From contig JANQFP010000089.1 of NCBI GenBank assembly GCA_028277795.1, forward strand, positions 1 to 56,178: 56,178 nucleotides of DNA, read 5' to 3'. Below, piece after piece: positions 1 to 9,173 of the stretch. Both the position numbers and the translations under genes were made by a program. The number at the start of each line of letters is the position of its first letter. Position 1 is the stretch's first letter. A model generated the notes under the pieces. The model ran no database searches. It was not told the origin of the DNA and worked only from the letters and a program-made list of their open reading frames with translations. Source of the DNA: Rhodospirillales bacterium (GTDB lineage: Bacteria > Pseudomonadota > Alphaproteobacteria > Rhodospirillales > JANQFP01).

Positions 1-161
1 AACCGGTACCGGGCGTCCTCGGCGACCGGGGCCACGTTCTCCAGGTTCCCGGCGTAGGTCAGGCAGTCGACGTTGGCCACGTCCGCGCCCTCGTCCCGCA
101 CAAGATGCCGGACCACCGCCGACCCGATGAATCCGGCGCCTCCGGTCACGATCACTTTCAC
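1..161 (-). CDS. rfbB: dTDP-glucose 4,6-dehydratase, N-terminal part (cut by window start)
   Basis: Only the first 53 codons are inside the window; the gene runs off the left edge. Reading begins at a GTG and gives [20 protein letters not shown], the glycine-rich Rossmann motif (GGAGFIG) of extended short-chain dehydrogenases. It continues with a [13 protein letters not shown]-like segment that is characteristic of RmlB/RfbB. In that family the enzyme oxidises, dehydrates and re-reduces dTDP-glucose to dTDP-4-keto-6-deoxyglucose for rhamnose and other O-antigen sugars. The catalytic Tyr-Lys pair lies outside the window, so another nucleotide-sugar epimerase or dehydratase cannot be excluded, although the [10 protein letters not shown] stretch favours RfbB. 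No strong ribosome binding site is visible. Confidence 0.75.
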   Translation of the reverse strand, partial: MKVIVTGGAGFIGSAVVRHLVRDEGADVANVDCLTYAGNLENVAPVAEDARYR

Positions 162-371
162 GGTTTGCGGCCTTTGTTGCTGGGAACGGGACGGTGGGGC
201 GGCGAGGGCTGTCTGATGGTGAGCCTGTCGAACCGGTCCTGTCGCGGTCGGACGACCTCGGGACCGGCGGCGATAGTAGCCCAACGATCGGCGGAGACAA
301 ACCTTGAAGCGTTCGCCCGTCCGGCCGGGACGTGCGCCGGGCCGGCCGGCCGCTGCCGGCTCAGGCCCCGG

Positions 372-2150
372 TCACGGCGGCCAGACCAGCAGGATGGCCG
401 GCACGCTGAGGGCGATAACCAGGACCTCCAACGGCAGGCCCATGCGCCAGTAATCGCCGAACCGGTAGCCGCCCGGACCCATGATCAGGGTGTTGTTCTT
501 GTGGCCGATGGGGGTCAGGAAGGCGCACGACGCGGCCACCGCCACCGCCATCAGGAACGGATCGGCGCCGACGCCCAGGCGGCCGGCGATGTCGATGGCG
601 ACCGGCGCCGCGATGACGGCGGTGGCCGTGTTGTTCATCACGTCCGACAGGGTCATGGTGATGACCATCAGCAGTGTCAGCACCACCCAGGTCGGATACC
701 CCTCGGACACCGCCACCAGCCCCGCGGCGATGAGCCCGGTGCCGCCGCTGGTCTCCAGCGCCTGGCCGACGGGGATCAGCGCTCCCAGCAGCACGATGAC
801 GCTCCATTCCACCGACCCGTAGAGCTCACGCAGGGGCACGATGCCGAGCAGCACGTACAGCACCACCACGCAGCCCAGGGCCACCGGCAGCGACAGCGCG
901 CCGACGCTGGCCAGGACGATGGCGCCAGCGAAGATGGCTGTGGCCGCCCCGGCCCATCGGCGCTGGATCACCTGCAGCCCGCGCTCGGCCAGGGGCAGGC
1001 AGCCCAGCCGGTGGGTCGCCTCCGCCAGGCTGTCGCCCGATCCCAGCAGCAGCAGGATGTCGCCGGCCTTCACGTCCACCCGGCTCAGGCGCTCGCGAAA
1101 GCGCTGACCCTGGCGGGAGATGCCGAGCAGGCTGACGCCGAACCGGCGCAGCAAACGCAGCGAGCCGACCGCCCGGCCCTCGATGGTGGATCCCTGCGGC
1201 ACCACGTACTCGCGCATCTCCAGGTCGTGGCCCGGCAGGGCGCGGTCGTCCTTGGCGCGCTCCACGTAGGCGAGGCCGAGGGCGCCGGAGAAGGCCTCGA
1301 TGGCCTCGGGCCCGCCCTCGACCACCAGCACGTCGCCCTCGGCGATCACCGCCCGCCGGGCGATGCCGGGCAGCCGCTGGCGGTGGCGGACCAGGCCGAG
1401 GACCTGGACGTCGTGCTCGTCGGACGCGCCGTCCAGGTCGGCGACCGTCTGGCCGATGCTCTTGGCCCCCTCGGGCACCGTCAGTTCGATGATGTACTGG
1501 GACAGCGCCTGCAGCTCGGCGCTGGCGCTGGTCTTGATCCGGGCCGCCGGGATCAGCCGCCAGCCGATCAGGGCCACGAACGCCACCCCGGCGACCGCGC
1601 AGACGCCGCCGACCGGCGTGAAGTCGAACATGCCGAAGGGCTCGCCCACGGCCTGCTCGCGGAAGGCCGCGATGATGATGTTGGGCGGCGTGCCGATCAG
1701 CGTGGCCAGGCCGCCCAGGATGGACGCGAACGACAGCGGCATCAGGCTCAGCGCCGGACTGCGGTTGGCCTTCGCCGCCGCCTGCATGTCCACCGGCATC
1801 AGCAGCGCCAGCGCGGCCACGTTGTTCATCACCGCCGACATGGCCGCGGCGATGCCGGCCATGACCCCGATATGGGCCGCCACGGCGCGCGAGGCGTCGA
1901 CCACGCGGCTCACCACCAGCTCCACCACCCCGGCGTTGGTCAGGCCGTGGCTGACGACCAGCACCAGGGCGATGACGATGGTCGCCGGATGGCCGAACCC
2001 GGAGAACGCGTCGTCGGCCGGGACCACGCCGGCGATGATGGCCACCAGGAGGGCCAGGAAGGCCACCAGGTCGTAGCGCCACCGGCCCCAGATCAGCAGT
2101 CCGAACAGCGCTGCCAGGATGGCGAACAGGATGCCTTGGTCGACTGTCAT
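372..2150 (-). CDS. SLC13-family permease with two TrkA-C (RCK_C) domains
   Basis: A 592-residue inner-membrane transporter of the divalent anion/sodium symporter type (SLC13/DASS, YfbS-like). The N-terminal membrane half carries NNVAALALLMPV and GTPPNIII, and the C-terminal half carries NNTATAVIAAPV followed by TPIGHKNNTLIMGPGGY. These are the paired hairpin/substrate motifs of the family. Between them, roughly residues 200-375, lie two soluble TrkA-C-like domains, as in bacterial SLC13 members thought to sense ligands or ions. ATG at 2150 was chosen because the protein then starts with a hydrophobic helix; an upstream extension to 2219 looks non-coding in composition. The substrate (sulfate, dicarboxylate or other anion) cannot be read from sequence. 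Confidence 0.88.
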   Translation of the reverse strand: MTVDQGILFAILAALFGLLIWGRWRYDLVAFLALLVAIIAGVVPADDAFSGFGHPATIVIALVLVVSHGLTNAGVVELVVSRVVDASRAVAAHIGVMAGIAAAMSAVMNNVAALALLMPVDMQAAAKANRSPALSLMPLSFASILGGLATLIGTPPNIIIAAFREQAVGEPFGMFDFTPVGGVCAVAGVAFVALIGWRLIPAARIKTSASAELQALSQYIIELTVPEGAKSIGQTVADLDGASDEHDVQVLGLVRHRQRLPGIARRAVIAEGDVLVVEGGPEAIEAFSGALGLAYVERAKDDRALPGHDLEMREYVVPQGSTIEGRAVGSLRLLRRFGVSLLGISRQGQRFRERLSRVDVKAGDILLLLGSGDSLAEATHRLGCLPLAERGLQVIQRRWAGAATAIFAGAIVLASVGALSLPVALGCVVVLYVLLGIVPLRELYGSVEWSVIVLLGALIPVGQALETSGGTGLIAAGLVAVSEGYPTWVVLTLLMVITMTLSDVMNNTATAVIAAPVAIDIAGRLGVGADPFLMAVAVAASCAFLTPIGHKNNTLIMGPGGYRFGDYWRMGLPLEVLVIALSVPAILLVWPP

Positions 2151-2234
2151 GGCGGCGTGGCGGCGGGAACCCTCAGCAGGACTGGACCCGATGGTGGCGC
2201 ACCGGGAAGCGCTGTTCAACCCGGGCTCGGCCCA

Positions 2235-3467
2235 TCACCAAGCCAGGGCTTGCAGCCCCCAGCCCCCCAACGCGCCCAGGACGACCACCAGCCATGGGGA
2301 CACCTTCCAGAACACCAGCAGGGTGAAGGCGGCCAGCCCGAGGGCGAAGTCGCCCGGCGACCGGATACCGCTGGTCCACACGGGATTGTAGAGGGCGGCG
2401 AGCAGCAGGCCGACGACGGCCGCGTTGACCCCGACCATGGCTTTCTGGATGGGGTCGAGGCGGCGCAGCGACTCCCAGAACGGCAGGGTGCCGACCACCA
2501 GCAGGAAGGACGGCGCGAAGATGGCGAGCAGGCAGATGAGGGCGCCGGCCCAGCCGTTGGGCGGCAAGTCCATCACCGTGCCCAGGTAGGCGGCGAAGGT
2601 GAACAAGGGCCCCGGCACCGCCTGGGCGGCGCCGTAGCCGGCCAGGAAGGCGTCATTGGTCACCCAGCCCGGCGGCACCACTTCCGACTGCAGCAGCGGC
2701 AGCACCACGTGGCCGCCGCCGAACACCAGCGAGCCGGAGCGGAAGAAGCTGTCGACCAGCGACAGGGCCTGGGACGGCATCGCGGCGGCGAGCAGCGGCA
2801 GGCCGGCGAGCAGAGCGAAGAACAGGGCGAGCGAGACGCCGGCGACGCCGCGGCCGACGGGGATGCCCAGCGACACGTGGCCGGACGCCCCATCGGTGCG
2901 CAATAGGGCCAGGCCGGCGGCGCCACCGGCGAGGATGACGGAGACCTGCATCAGGGGGGTCGGCTCGGCCAGCACGGCGCCCGCCGCCAGCACGGCGAGG
3001 GTGGCGCGGGGCGCGTCGGGACACAGAGTCCGCGCCATGCCCCACACCGCCTGCGCCACCACCGCCACGGCCACCACCTTGAGGCCGCGCAGCAGCCCGT
3101 CCGGGATGGCGTCGGCGAAGGTGACGACCCCGTAGCCGAAGGCCGTGAGCAGCAGGGCCGACGGCATGGTGAAGGCGAGCCACGCGGCGAAGGCGCCCGG
3201 CAGGCCGGCCTTGGACAGCCCAATGCCGATCCCGACCTGGCTCGACGCCGGGCCGGGCAGGAACTGGCACAGAGCGACTAGGTCGGCGTAGGCCCGCTCC
3301 TCGATCCAGCGCCGCCGCACCACGAAGGCCTCGCGGAAGTAGCCCAGATGGGCCACCGGCCCGCCGAAGGACGTCAGGCCGAGCTGAAGGAAAGCGACGA
3401 AGACGTCGGCGGCGGACACCCGCTGCGCTGAGAGATCGGATTGCGGTGTCTTGGATTCGTCGTCCAT
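2235..3467 (-). CDS. chrA: Chromate transporter, long (two-domain) form
   Basis: A 410-residue CHR-family membrane protein. The N-terminal domain has the signature FLQLGLTSFGGPVAHLGYF and then LCQFLPGPASSQVGIGIG. The C-terminal domain repeats the pattern with SLVFGGGHVVLPLL and AVPGPLFTFAAYLG. Two CHR domains in one chain are normal for proteobacterial ChrA, and the length is typical. The family exports chromate, probably by a proton-linked mechanism, although many chromosomal copies have not been shown to confer resistance. It lies 84 bp upstream of the SLC13 permease on the same strand, so the two anion transporters may be co-transcribed. No chrB regulator is adjacent. Confidence 0.92.
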   Translation of the reverse strand: MDDESKTPQSDLSAQRVSAADVFVAFLQLGLTSFGGPVAHLGYFREAFVVRRRWIEERAYADLVALCQFLPGPASSQVGIGIGLSKAGLPGAFAAWLAFTMPSALLLTAFGYGVVTFADAIPDGLLRGLKVVAVAVVAQAVWGMARTLCPDAPRATLAVLAAGAVLAEPTPLMQVSVILAGGAAGLALLRTDGASGHVSLGIPVGRGVAGVSLALFFALLAGLPLLAAAMPSQALSLVDSFFRSGSLVFGGGHVVLPLLQSEVVPPGWVTNDAFLAGYGAAQAVPGPLFTFAAYLGTVMDLPPNGWAGALICLLAIFAPSFLLVVGTLPFWESLRRLDPIQKAMVGVNAAVVGLLLAALYNPVWTSGIRSPGDFALGLAAFTLLVFWKVSPWLVVVLGALGGWGLQALAW

Positions 3468-3630
3468 GGGCGGCGACCCGACTCAAACATGTCGTCGGTC
3501 GCCGACCATAGGCCGCGGACGACCCGCGGCAAGTGACAACTTCGCGCGGACCGCCGTCAGCGTTGGCGGAGCGGGACCCCGTGGCCGGAGGGGTCGCGCA
3601 CCATGACGGCGGACCGGTCGTCGGCCATTC

Positions 3631-4491
3631 TCAGCCCCCGGTCTCGAACCCCGGATAGAGGGTCATGCCGCCGTCCACGTAGAGGCAGATGCCGTTGATG
3701 TAGTCCGAGTAGTCCGACGCCAGCCAGACGGCGGCGCGGCCGATGTCGTCAGGCTCGCCGATGCGCTTGTAGGGCACCAGCTTCATCAGCTCGGCATAGG
3801 CCTCCGGCGTGCTCCAGGCGTCCATGTTGATGGGCGTGCGGATGGCGCCGGGCGAGATGGCGTTGACCCGGATGCGCCACTTGGCGACCTCCTGGGCGAC
3901 GGACTTCATCATCAGCATGACCCCGCCCTTGGAGGCCGCGTAGTTCACGTGGCCGGCCCAGGGAATGATGTCGTGCACGGAGCTCATGCAGATGATCTTT
4001 CCGGCGGCGCAGGAGACATCGGCGACCACGCCCTTGCGCTTGAACTCCCGCACCGCCTCGCGGGCGCACAGGAACTGGCCGGTCAGGTTGACGTCGATGA
4101 CCTTGTTCCACTGGTCCAGGGTCAGCTCGTCGAACGGCGCGTCCTTCTGCAGGCCGGCGTTGTTGACCAGGATGTCGATGGTGCCGAACGCGTCCATCAT
4201 GGCGCGGAACATGGCCTGCACCTGCCCCTCGTTGGACACGTCGGCCTGGATGGCCATGGCCCGGACGCCGCACCGGCGCTCGATCTCCTGCACCGTCTCG
4301 TCGGCCTTGTCGGGATCGGTCACGTAGTTGACCACCACGTCGGCGCCGGCGTGACCGAGTGCGATGGCCACCTGCCGGCCGATGCCGGAGCTGGCGCCGG
4401 TGACCAGCGCCTTCTGGCCCGTGAGCACGGGCGTCCGTTCCAGCGACGGCAGGACGACGGGGGGCAGGCTCTCGGTCGCATCGGATATCAT
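3631..4491 (-). CDS. Short-chain dehydrogenase, glucose 1-dehydrogenase-like
   Basis: A 286-residue classical SDR. It shows the NAD(P)-binding TGASSGIG at residues 31-38, NNAG at about 110-113, catalytic Ser near 170 and the YAASK active site (Tyr184, Lys188). It ends with the usual YVDGGMTLYPGF, which matches the glucose/galactose 1-dehydrogenase subgroup and its stress-linked relatives. An extra N-terminal tail of about 25 residues precedes the Rossmann fold. It is the last gene of a tight run (GH15, DUF4380-like protein, this SDR; gaps of 16 and 49 bp), suggesting one transcript and a role in sugar or polyol metabolism. The true substrate is not determinable here. Confidence 0.85.
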   Translation of the reverse strand: MISDATESLPPVVLPSLERTPVLTGQKALVTGASSGIGRQVAIALGHAGADVVVNYVTDPDKADETVQEIERRCGVRAMAIQADVSNEGQVQAMFRAMMDAFGTIDILVNNAGLQKDAPFDELTLDQWNKVIDVNLTGQFLCAREAVREFKRKGVVADVSCAAGKIICMSSVHDIIPWAGHVNYAASKGGVMLMMKSVAQEVAKWRIRVNAISPGAIRTPINMDAWSTPEAYAELMKLVPYKRIGEPDDIGRAAVWLASDYSDYINGICLYVDGGMTLYPGFETGG

Positions 4492-4540
4492 GTCGGTATC
4501 TCCGTGCTTGGGGGTTTGGATGTCGGACGGGGGCGGCGGG

Positions 4541-5458
4541 TTACAGGTCGACGACGCCCGTGAACGGGAACACCGCCGCCTCTTCGCGCAAGGTGAACCG
4601 CTCGCCGGGGGCCAGGTCGACCAGGGGCCCGTGCAGCTCGACCTCGAAGTAGTCGTGGTCGGAGGCGTTGAACACCTCGGCCACGCATCCGTGGCCGTAG
4701 GCGCGGGCGGGGTCGGCCGGGACCTCCTTGCGCAGCCCGACGGGCCCCAGCCCGGGCACGTCGATGACCGCCAGCACCACGCCCCGGTCGGCGTCCACGC
4801 CGTACTTGAACTTGCGGGCCTCGCGACAGGTGATGGCGGCCAGGTCGCCGTCGCGGCGAACCACGGTGTCGCGGATGGTGGCCGACTCCCCTTCGTGGTC
4901 GAAGGCCCTCACGCCGTCCGGGTAGGCCGAGTAGCGGCGCGTGGGCAGCCACACGTCGGCCGGCCGGCACAGCATGGTGACGTCCCATGGGGCCCAGGTG
5001 ACCGCCGCGTCGGACCGGTTGATCAAGACATGGGTCACCGACCAGTTGCCGGCGTCCCGGCCCAACGCCACCGTCCGCTCGATCTGAATGCCGGTCTCCC
5101 GGCAGACGGGGCTGGTCATGGTGACGCCGGCGTCGCCGATCGCGGTCTCGTAGGCCCCTGAATCGAGATCCAGGAACGGCACCTCGTCGGTCCACCGGTC
5201 CTGGGGGGCGAGCCAAGTCTTGTCGCCGCCCCACAGCGGGAACCCGAGTCGCCGCTTGGCCTCCCGGACGTCGGCGACGGCCGCCACGTCCTCGACCCGG
5301 CCGGCGAGGTCGGGGTGGATGAAGGCCAACTCGTGGCCGTGCCAGCGGATGCCCATCAGCCGGCCGCCCACCTGGGGCACCAGCACCAGGGCCAGGGGGC
5401 CCCGCTCCAGCCACAGGGCGTCCCACCCGCGATAGTCGGCGGCGCGAACGGCGGTCAT
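4541..5458 (-). CDS. DUF4380-like protein (aldose-epimerase-like fold)
   Basis: A 305-residue protein without signal peptide or membrane segment. The order of segments (VLVPQVGGRLMGIRWHG near the N-terminus, a GFPLWGGDKTWLAPQ block, an INRSDAAVTWAPWDVTML block) resembles DUF4380 proteins, which have a galactose-mutarotase-like beta-sandwich. Such proteins are usually found beside carbohydrate enzymes, and here it sits between a GH15 enzyme and a glucose-dehydrogenase-like SDR. A role as a mutarotase or sugar-binding accessory is inference from fold and neighbours; the classical aldose-1-epimerase catalytic residues were not identified with confidence. Confidence 0.7.
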   Translation of the reverse strand: MTAVRAADYRGWDALWLERGPLALVLVPQVGGRLMGIRWHGHELAFIHPDLAGRVEDVAAVADVREAKRRLGFPLWGGDKTWLAPQDRWTDEVPFLDLDSGAYETAIGDAGVTMTSPVCRETGIQIERTVALGRDAGNWSVTHVLINRSDAAVTWAPWDVTMLCRPADVWLPTRRYSAYPDGVRAFDHEGESATIRDTVVRRDGDLAAITCREARKFKYGVDADRGVVLAVIDVPGLGPVGLRKEVPADPARAYGHGCVAEVFNASDHDYFEVELHGPLVDLAPGERFTLREEAAVFPFTGVVDL

Positions 5459-5474
5459 GGCCGGGCGGGCCCGC

Positions 5475-7316
5475 TCAGGCGCCCGGGCCCAGCGCGCGGT
5501 CGAGGTTGAAGGCGGCGCTGATCAGGGCCAGGTGGGTGAACGCCTGGGGGAAGTTGCCCAGGCCCTCGCCGTGGTGGCCGGTCTCCTCCGCGTACAGGCC
5601 CACGTGGTTGGCGAACCCCAGCATGCGCTCGAAGATCAGCCGGGCCTCCTCCAGGCGCGCCCGGTCGTGGCGGCCGGCCCGGGTCAGGGCCTCGACCAGC
5701 CAGAAGGTACAGATGTTGAAGGTCCCCTCCTCGCCGGCCAAGCCGTCGGCCGTCTCGTCGACGTTGTAGCGGTAGACCAGGCTGTTGGCGGTGAGCCCCC
5801 CCTTCTCCGGCGGCAGCAGGGTGGCGTCCAGCGTGCTCAGCATGCGCGGATCGGTGGGCGACATGAAGAAGGTGAGCGCCATCATCAGGTTGGCCGCATC
5901 GAGCGACTCGCTGCCGTAATGCTGGACGAAGGCCTGCCGCTTCTCGCTCCAGCCCTTGGTCAGGATGTCCTCGTAGATCTCGTCACGGACCCGGAGCCAG
6001 CGCTCGCGGGGGGCCGGGAACGACCGCTTGTCGGCCAAGCGGATGGCGCGGTCCAGGGCCACCCAGCACATGAGCTTGGAGTAGACGAACTCCTGCTGGC
6101 CGCCGCGCACCTCCCACACCCCCTCGTCGGTGCGGTGCCAGTTGTCGCACACCCAGTCGGTGAGGGTCCTGAGCGACATCCACAGGTCGTAGGAGATGGG
6201 GGCGCCGTGCTTGTTGAACAGGTAGGCGGCGTCCAGCAGCTCGCCGTATATGTCGAGCTGAAGCTGGTCGTAGGCGCCGTTGCCGATGCGCACCGGCTTG
6301 GAGCCCATGTAGCCGTCCAGGTGGTCCAGGGTCTCCTCGGTCAGCCGCTTGCGGCCGTCGATGCCGTACATGATCTGCAGCGAGCCGTCGGGGCCCGGGT
6401 CCTTGCACAGCGACGCGAGGAACCGCATGAAGCTCTCCGCCTCCTGGGTGAACCCGAGGCGCAGGAACGCATAGACGGTGAACGCCGAGTCCCGGATCCA
6501 GGTGTAGCGGTAGTCCCAGTTGCGCTCACCGCCGACCCCTTCGGGCAGGCTGCAGGTGGGGGCGGCGACGATGGCGCCCGTGGGCTCGAAGGTCATCAGC
6601 TTCAGCGCCAGGGCGGACCGGTGGACCATCTCGCGCCAGCGGCCGGTGTACCGGCACTGGCCGATCCAGCCGCGCCAGTAGGCGACGGTCTTGCGGAACA
6701 GGTCCTCGGCCTCGTCGGGCGTCAGCGACAGGCCGCAGCTGGTGTCGGCGGAGACGTCGCGCAGCACGAACACCGCGCTCTCGCCCTCGGCCAGGGTGAA
6801 CTCGGAGACGGCGGCTCCGTGGTCGTCGTCGTCGAGCGGGCTGGTCGAGGCCAACCCCAGGACCATGGACGGCGAGACGAACGTGGCCCCTTCGTTGGAG
6901 ATGGTGACGGTGTGCGACTCCCGGGCGTAGTTGAAGGCGGGCCGGCATTCCATGCGGAAGTCCAGGCTGCCGCGGACCGCCGTCACGCGGCGAATGAGCT
7001 GATGGTGGTGGCGGTCGCCGGAGACGGCGCGTCCGGCCGGCATGAAGTCGGTGAGCTCGGCGGCGCCGTGGGGGGCCAGGAACCGGGTTACCAGGACGTT
7101 GGTCTCCGGCCAGTAGAACTGCTTGCAGGTGACGTCGTCGTCCACCGGCGCGATGGCGAAGCGGCCGCCCTTGTCGTCGTCGAGGATGGCGCCGAACACG
7201 CTGGGGCTGTCGAAGTGCGGCACGCACAGCCAGTCGATGGACCCGTCGGTGCCCACCAGGGCGACCGTGTGCATGTCGCCGATCATGCCGTAGTTCTCGA
7301 TGGGCTGATACGCCAT
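5475..7316 (-). CDS. Glycoside hydrolase family 15 protein (glucoamylase/trehalase-like)
   Basis: A 613-residue cytoplasmic GH15 enzyme. The N-terminal beta domain starts with [17 protein letters not shown] and [18 protein letters not shown]. The (alpha/alpha)6 domain contains [16 protein letters not shown], which includes the substrate-binding Trp/Arg/Asp cluster. Near the end [16 protein letters not shown] carries the expected catalytic acid. Bacterial members of this length act on alpha-glucosidic substrates (glucoamylase, trehalase or isomaltodextranase-like). ATG at 7316 is preferred over GTG at 7325 because GGGGAG lies 9 bases upstream of it. It heads an operon with the DUF4380-like gene and the SDR, downstream of a sigma/anti-sigma pair, which is a common setting for stress-induced storage or compatible-solute metabolism. 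Confidence 0.88.
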   Translation of the reverse strand: MAYQPIENYGMIGDMHTVALVGTDGSIDWLCVPHFDSPSVFGAILDDDKGGRFAIAPVDDDVTCKQFYWPETNVLVTRFLAPHGAAELTDFMPAGRAVSGDRHHHQLIRRVTAVRGSLDFRMECRPAFNYARESHTVTISNEGATFVSPSMVLGLASTSPLDDDDHGAAVSEFTLAEGESAVFVLRDVSADTSCGLSLTPDEAEDLFRKTVAYWRGWIGQCRYTGRWREMVHRSALALKLMTFEPTGAIVAAPTCSLPEGVGGERNWDYRYTWIRDSAFTVYAFLRLGFTQEAESFMRFLASLCKDPGPDGSLQIMYGIDGRKRLTEETLDHLDGYMGSKPVRIGNGAYDQLQLDIYGELLDAAYLFNKHGAPISYDLWMSLRTLTDWVCDNWHRTDEGVWEVRGGQQEFVYSKLMCWVALDRAIRLADKRSFPAPRERWLRVRDEIYEDILTKGWSEKRQAFVQHYGSESLDAANLMMALTFFMSPTDPRMLSTLDATLLPPEKGGLTANSLVYRYNVDETADGLAGEEGTFNICTFWLVEALTRAGRHDRARLEEARLIFERMLGFANHVGLYAEETGHHGEGLGNFPQAFTHLALISAAFNLDRALGPGA

Positions 7317-7445
7317 CCTCGCCACTCCCCGTTCCGTATTCGCCGGTGCCAGTTGCGTGTTCGCGCACCGGTTTGGATGTCGGGACCCCGCCGCCGGTTA
7401 CAAGAACACGGGTCGATAATTCCCGCTCGGTGACGAACGCGGCGG

Positions 7446-7751
7446 CTACTCGGACTTGCGGGCGGCGAGGATGGCCTGCACCAGGTCGTCGGGGACGTCG
7501 TCGGGCAGCGGCGCGTCGGGACTCTGGAACGCCGCCTTGCCCAACGCCACAGTGGCCCGGTAGGTCTCCAGGTAGCGCCGGCAGTCGGCGCACACCTTCA
7601 GGTGCAGCTCGAAGACGCGCTTCTGGAACGGCGTCAGGCGATCCTCGAAGTAGTCGAGGATGAACGCCTCCAACTCGGCGCAGGTGATCATCATCGGCGC
7701 GCGAAACATCATCGCCTTCGCCTCGCCCCACAGGGTGCGCCAGACGCTCAT
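7446..7751 (-). CDS. Zinc-finger anti-sigma factor
   Basis: A 101-residue protein with ITCAELEAFILDYFEDRLT and then ELHLKVCADCRRYLETY, the His-x3-Cys-x2-Cys arrangement of zf-HC2 anti-sigma domains (His50, Cys54, Cys57). It starts inside the stop of the upstream sigma gene (ATGA overlap at 7748-7751), so the two are translationally coupled. The family binds its cognate ECF sigma factor and releases it on a signal, often redox stress acting on the zinc site. There is no transmembrane helix, so it should act in the cytoplasm. Confidence 0.85.
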   Translation of the reverse strand: MSVWRTLWGEAKAMMFRAPMMITCAELEAFILDYFEDRLTPFQKRVFELHLKVCADCRRYLETYRATVALGKAAFQSPDAPLPDDVPDDLVQAILAARKSE

Positions 7752-8362
7752 GGGCCGGCCTCCCGCCACACCGGCTCCAGCAGCTTCTTCAAGGCCGCGC
7801 GGGCCCGGTGCAGTCGCACCTTGACCGTGTTCTCGGTAAGCTCCAGCAGCGTCGCGGCCTCCTGCGTGCTCAGGTCTTCGATGTCCCGCAGCAGGAGGAC
7901 GATACGGTAGTTCTCGGGCAATTCGTGGATTTTCGCCAGCACCAGGTCGCGGATCTCCTTTTCGGCCACCAGGTCGTCGGCCGACTTCGGCGTGTGCCAC
8001 GCCGGCTCGACGCGGCATCCGTTGTCGTCGAAGGCGGGCAGCAGGTCGTCGATGGGCTGTTCCGACGCCCGCGCGCGGCCGCACAGCTTCATCAGGCCGG
8101 CGTTGACGGTGATCCGGTGCAGCCAGGTGGCCACGTCGGCCCGCCCCTCGAAACGGTCGATGGCGCGGAAGGCGGACAGGAACGCCTCCTGGACGCAGTC
8201 CTCGGCCAGGGCCGGATCGCCCAGCAGGCGGGTCGCCGTCGCCAGCATGCGCCCGCCGTAGCGGCGCACGAAGCGGGCACAGGCCCGCTCGTCCCCTGCG
8301 CGCACCCCGGCCAGCAGGTCGGCGTCCGCGTCGACGTCGGAAGGCTGCTGCGGCTGGTCCAC
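7748..8362 (-). CDS. ECF-type RNA polymerase sigma factor
   Basis: A sigma-70 family protein. Region 2 is RYGGRMLATATRLLGDPALAEDCVQEAFLSAFRAIDRFEG with the DVATWLHRITVN segment. Region 4 is LPENYRIVLLLRDIEDLSTQEAATLLELTENTVKVRLHRARAAL. The chosen GTG at 8362 gives about 204 residues, normal for the group, and has GAGGGA about 9 bases upstream. An alternative ATG at 8455 adds 31 low-complexity residues but would leave only 5 bp to the divergent SOUL gene. A run of ten G residues on the coding strand (10 C at 8362-8371) abuts the GTG and may affect translation. It is coupled to the anti-sigma gene. Confidence 0.85.
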   Translation of the reverse strand: MDQPQQPSDVDADADLLAGVRAGDERACARFVRRYGGRMLATATRLLGDPALAEDCVQEAFLSAFRAIDRFEGRADVATWLHRITVNAGLMKLCGRARASEQPIDDLLPAFDDNGCRVEPAWHTPKSADDLVAEKEIRDLVLAKIHELPENYRIVLLLRDIEDLSTQEAATLLELTENTVKVRLHRARAALKKLLEPVWREAGP

Positions 8363-8460
8363 CCCCCCCCCGTCCCTCGATTGGTCGCCGGTTGGACTCT
8401 CCGTGCCGATGCCGGATGCGGCAGGTGATCCGGACGCCTCCGACGTCCGTAGCATAGGAC

Positions 8461-9096
8461 ATGCGCCATTCAATCGCGTTGGTTTTCGTCGCCATGCTGC
8501 TGTCCGGATGCGGTCTCTTCGCCAGCCGGTCGGACTACGAGGAACCACCGTACGACGTGGTCGAGCGGCTGGGCGAACACCTGGAGGTGCGACGCTACGG
8601 GCCGCGGGTCGCGGCCGAGGCCACCGTCGAGTCGTACGATCGCGGCACCGGGGAGTTCACCGCCTTCCGGGCCCTGTTCAAGTACATCACCGGGGAGAAC
8701 CGGGGTGGCGCGCGCATCGACATGACGGTCCCGGTCCAGGTCGCGGGCAAGCCCGAGACCATCGCCATGACGGTTCCGGTGGAGACCGCGCAGGCCGACG
8801 GCGGGACGGTCCGCATGCGCTTCTTCCTGCCCGCGTCCTACACCGTGGAATCGGCGCCGCAGCCCGTGGATACGCGGGTCCACATCGTCCGCGTGCCGGC
8901 TCAGACGGTCGCCGTCTTGCGGTTCACCGGCTCCCGCGCCGACTCGGTGGTGACCGCCAAGAGCCGGGCGCTGCTGCGCGAGCTGGCGGAGACGGCGTGG
9001 CGCCCGGCCGCGACGCCGGTGGCCTACGTCTACGATCACCCGTGGACCCTTCCGTTCCTGCGCCGAAACGAGGTCGCCGTCGTCGTCGAGCAATAG
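8461..9096 (+). CDS. SOUL haem-binding family lipoprotein
   Basis: A 211-residue protein with an N-terminal lipoprotein signal (hydrophobic core followed by the lipobox LLSGC, Cys17). The SOUL domain follows, starting at PPYDVVERLGEHLEVRRYGP and including FKYITGENRGG and IDMTVPVQV. The family binds haem or tetrapyrroles. In a bacteriochlorophyll-making organism a membrane-anchored tetrapyrrole chaperone or scavenger is plausible but unproven. The gene is divergent from the ECF sigma gene, so it could share that regulatory region. Confidence 0.85.
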   Translation: MRHSIALVFVAMLLSGCGLFASRSDYEEPPYDVVERLGEHLEVRRYGPRVAAEATVESYDRGTGEFTAFRALFKYITGENRGGARIDMTVPVQVAGKPETIAMTVPVETAQADGGTVRMRFFLPASYTVESAPQPVDTRVHIVRVPAQTVAVLRFTGSRADSVVTAKSRALLRELAETAWRPAATPVAYVYDHPWTLPFLRRNEVAVVVEQ

Positions 9097-9173
9097 GGCG
9101 GGCGTGTCGACATGATCGACACGGATGAACGGATGAACGTTTCGGAGGTGCCGGTGCTGTCGTCCACGTGTCT

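Noticed and set aside
105-2906. 933-codon plus-strand open frame
   Set aside because: It is antisense to the SLC13 permease and chrA, is rich in Arg/Gln/His/Asp/Gly from reversed GC-rich codons and has no recognisable domain.
5457-7433. 658-codon plus-strand open frame over the GH15 gene
   Set aside because: The minus-strand GH15 protein has full family motifs; the plus-strand translation is low-complexity Val/Gly/Gln-rich shadow.
7317-7445. EcfG-type promoter (GGAAC-N16-CGTT) upstream of the GH15 operon
   Set aside because: GGAATT is present on the minus strand, but no CGTT lies at the required distance.
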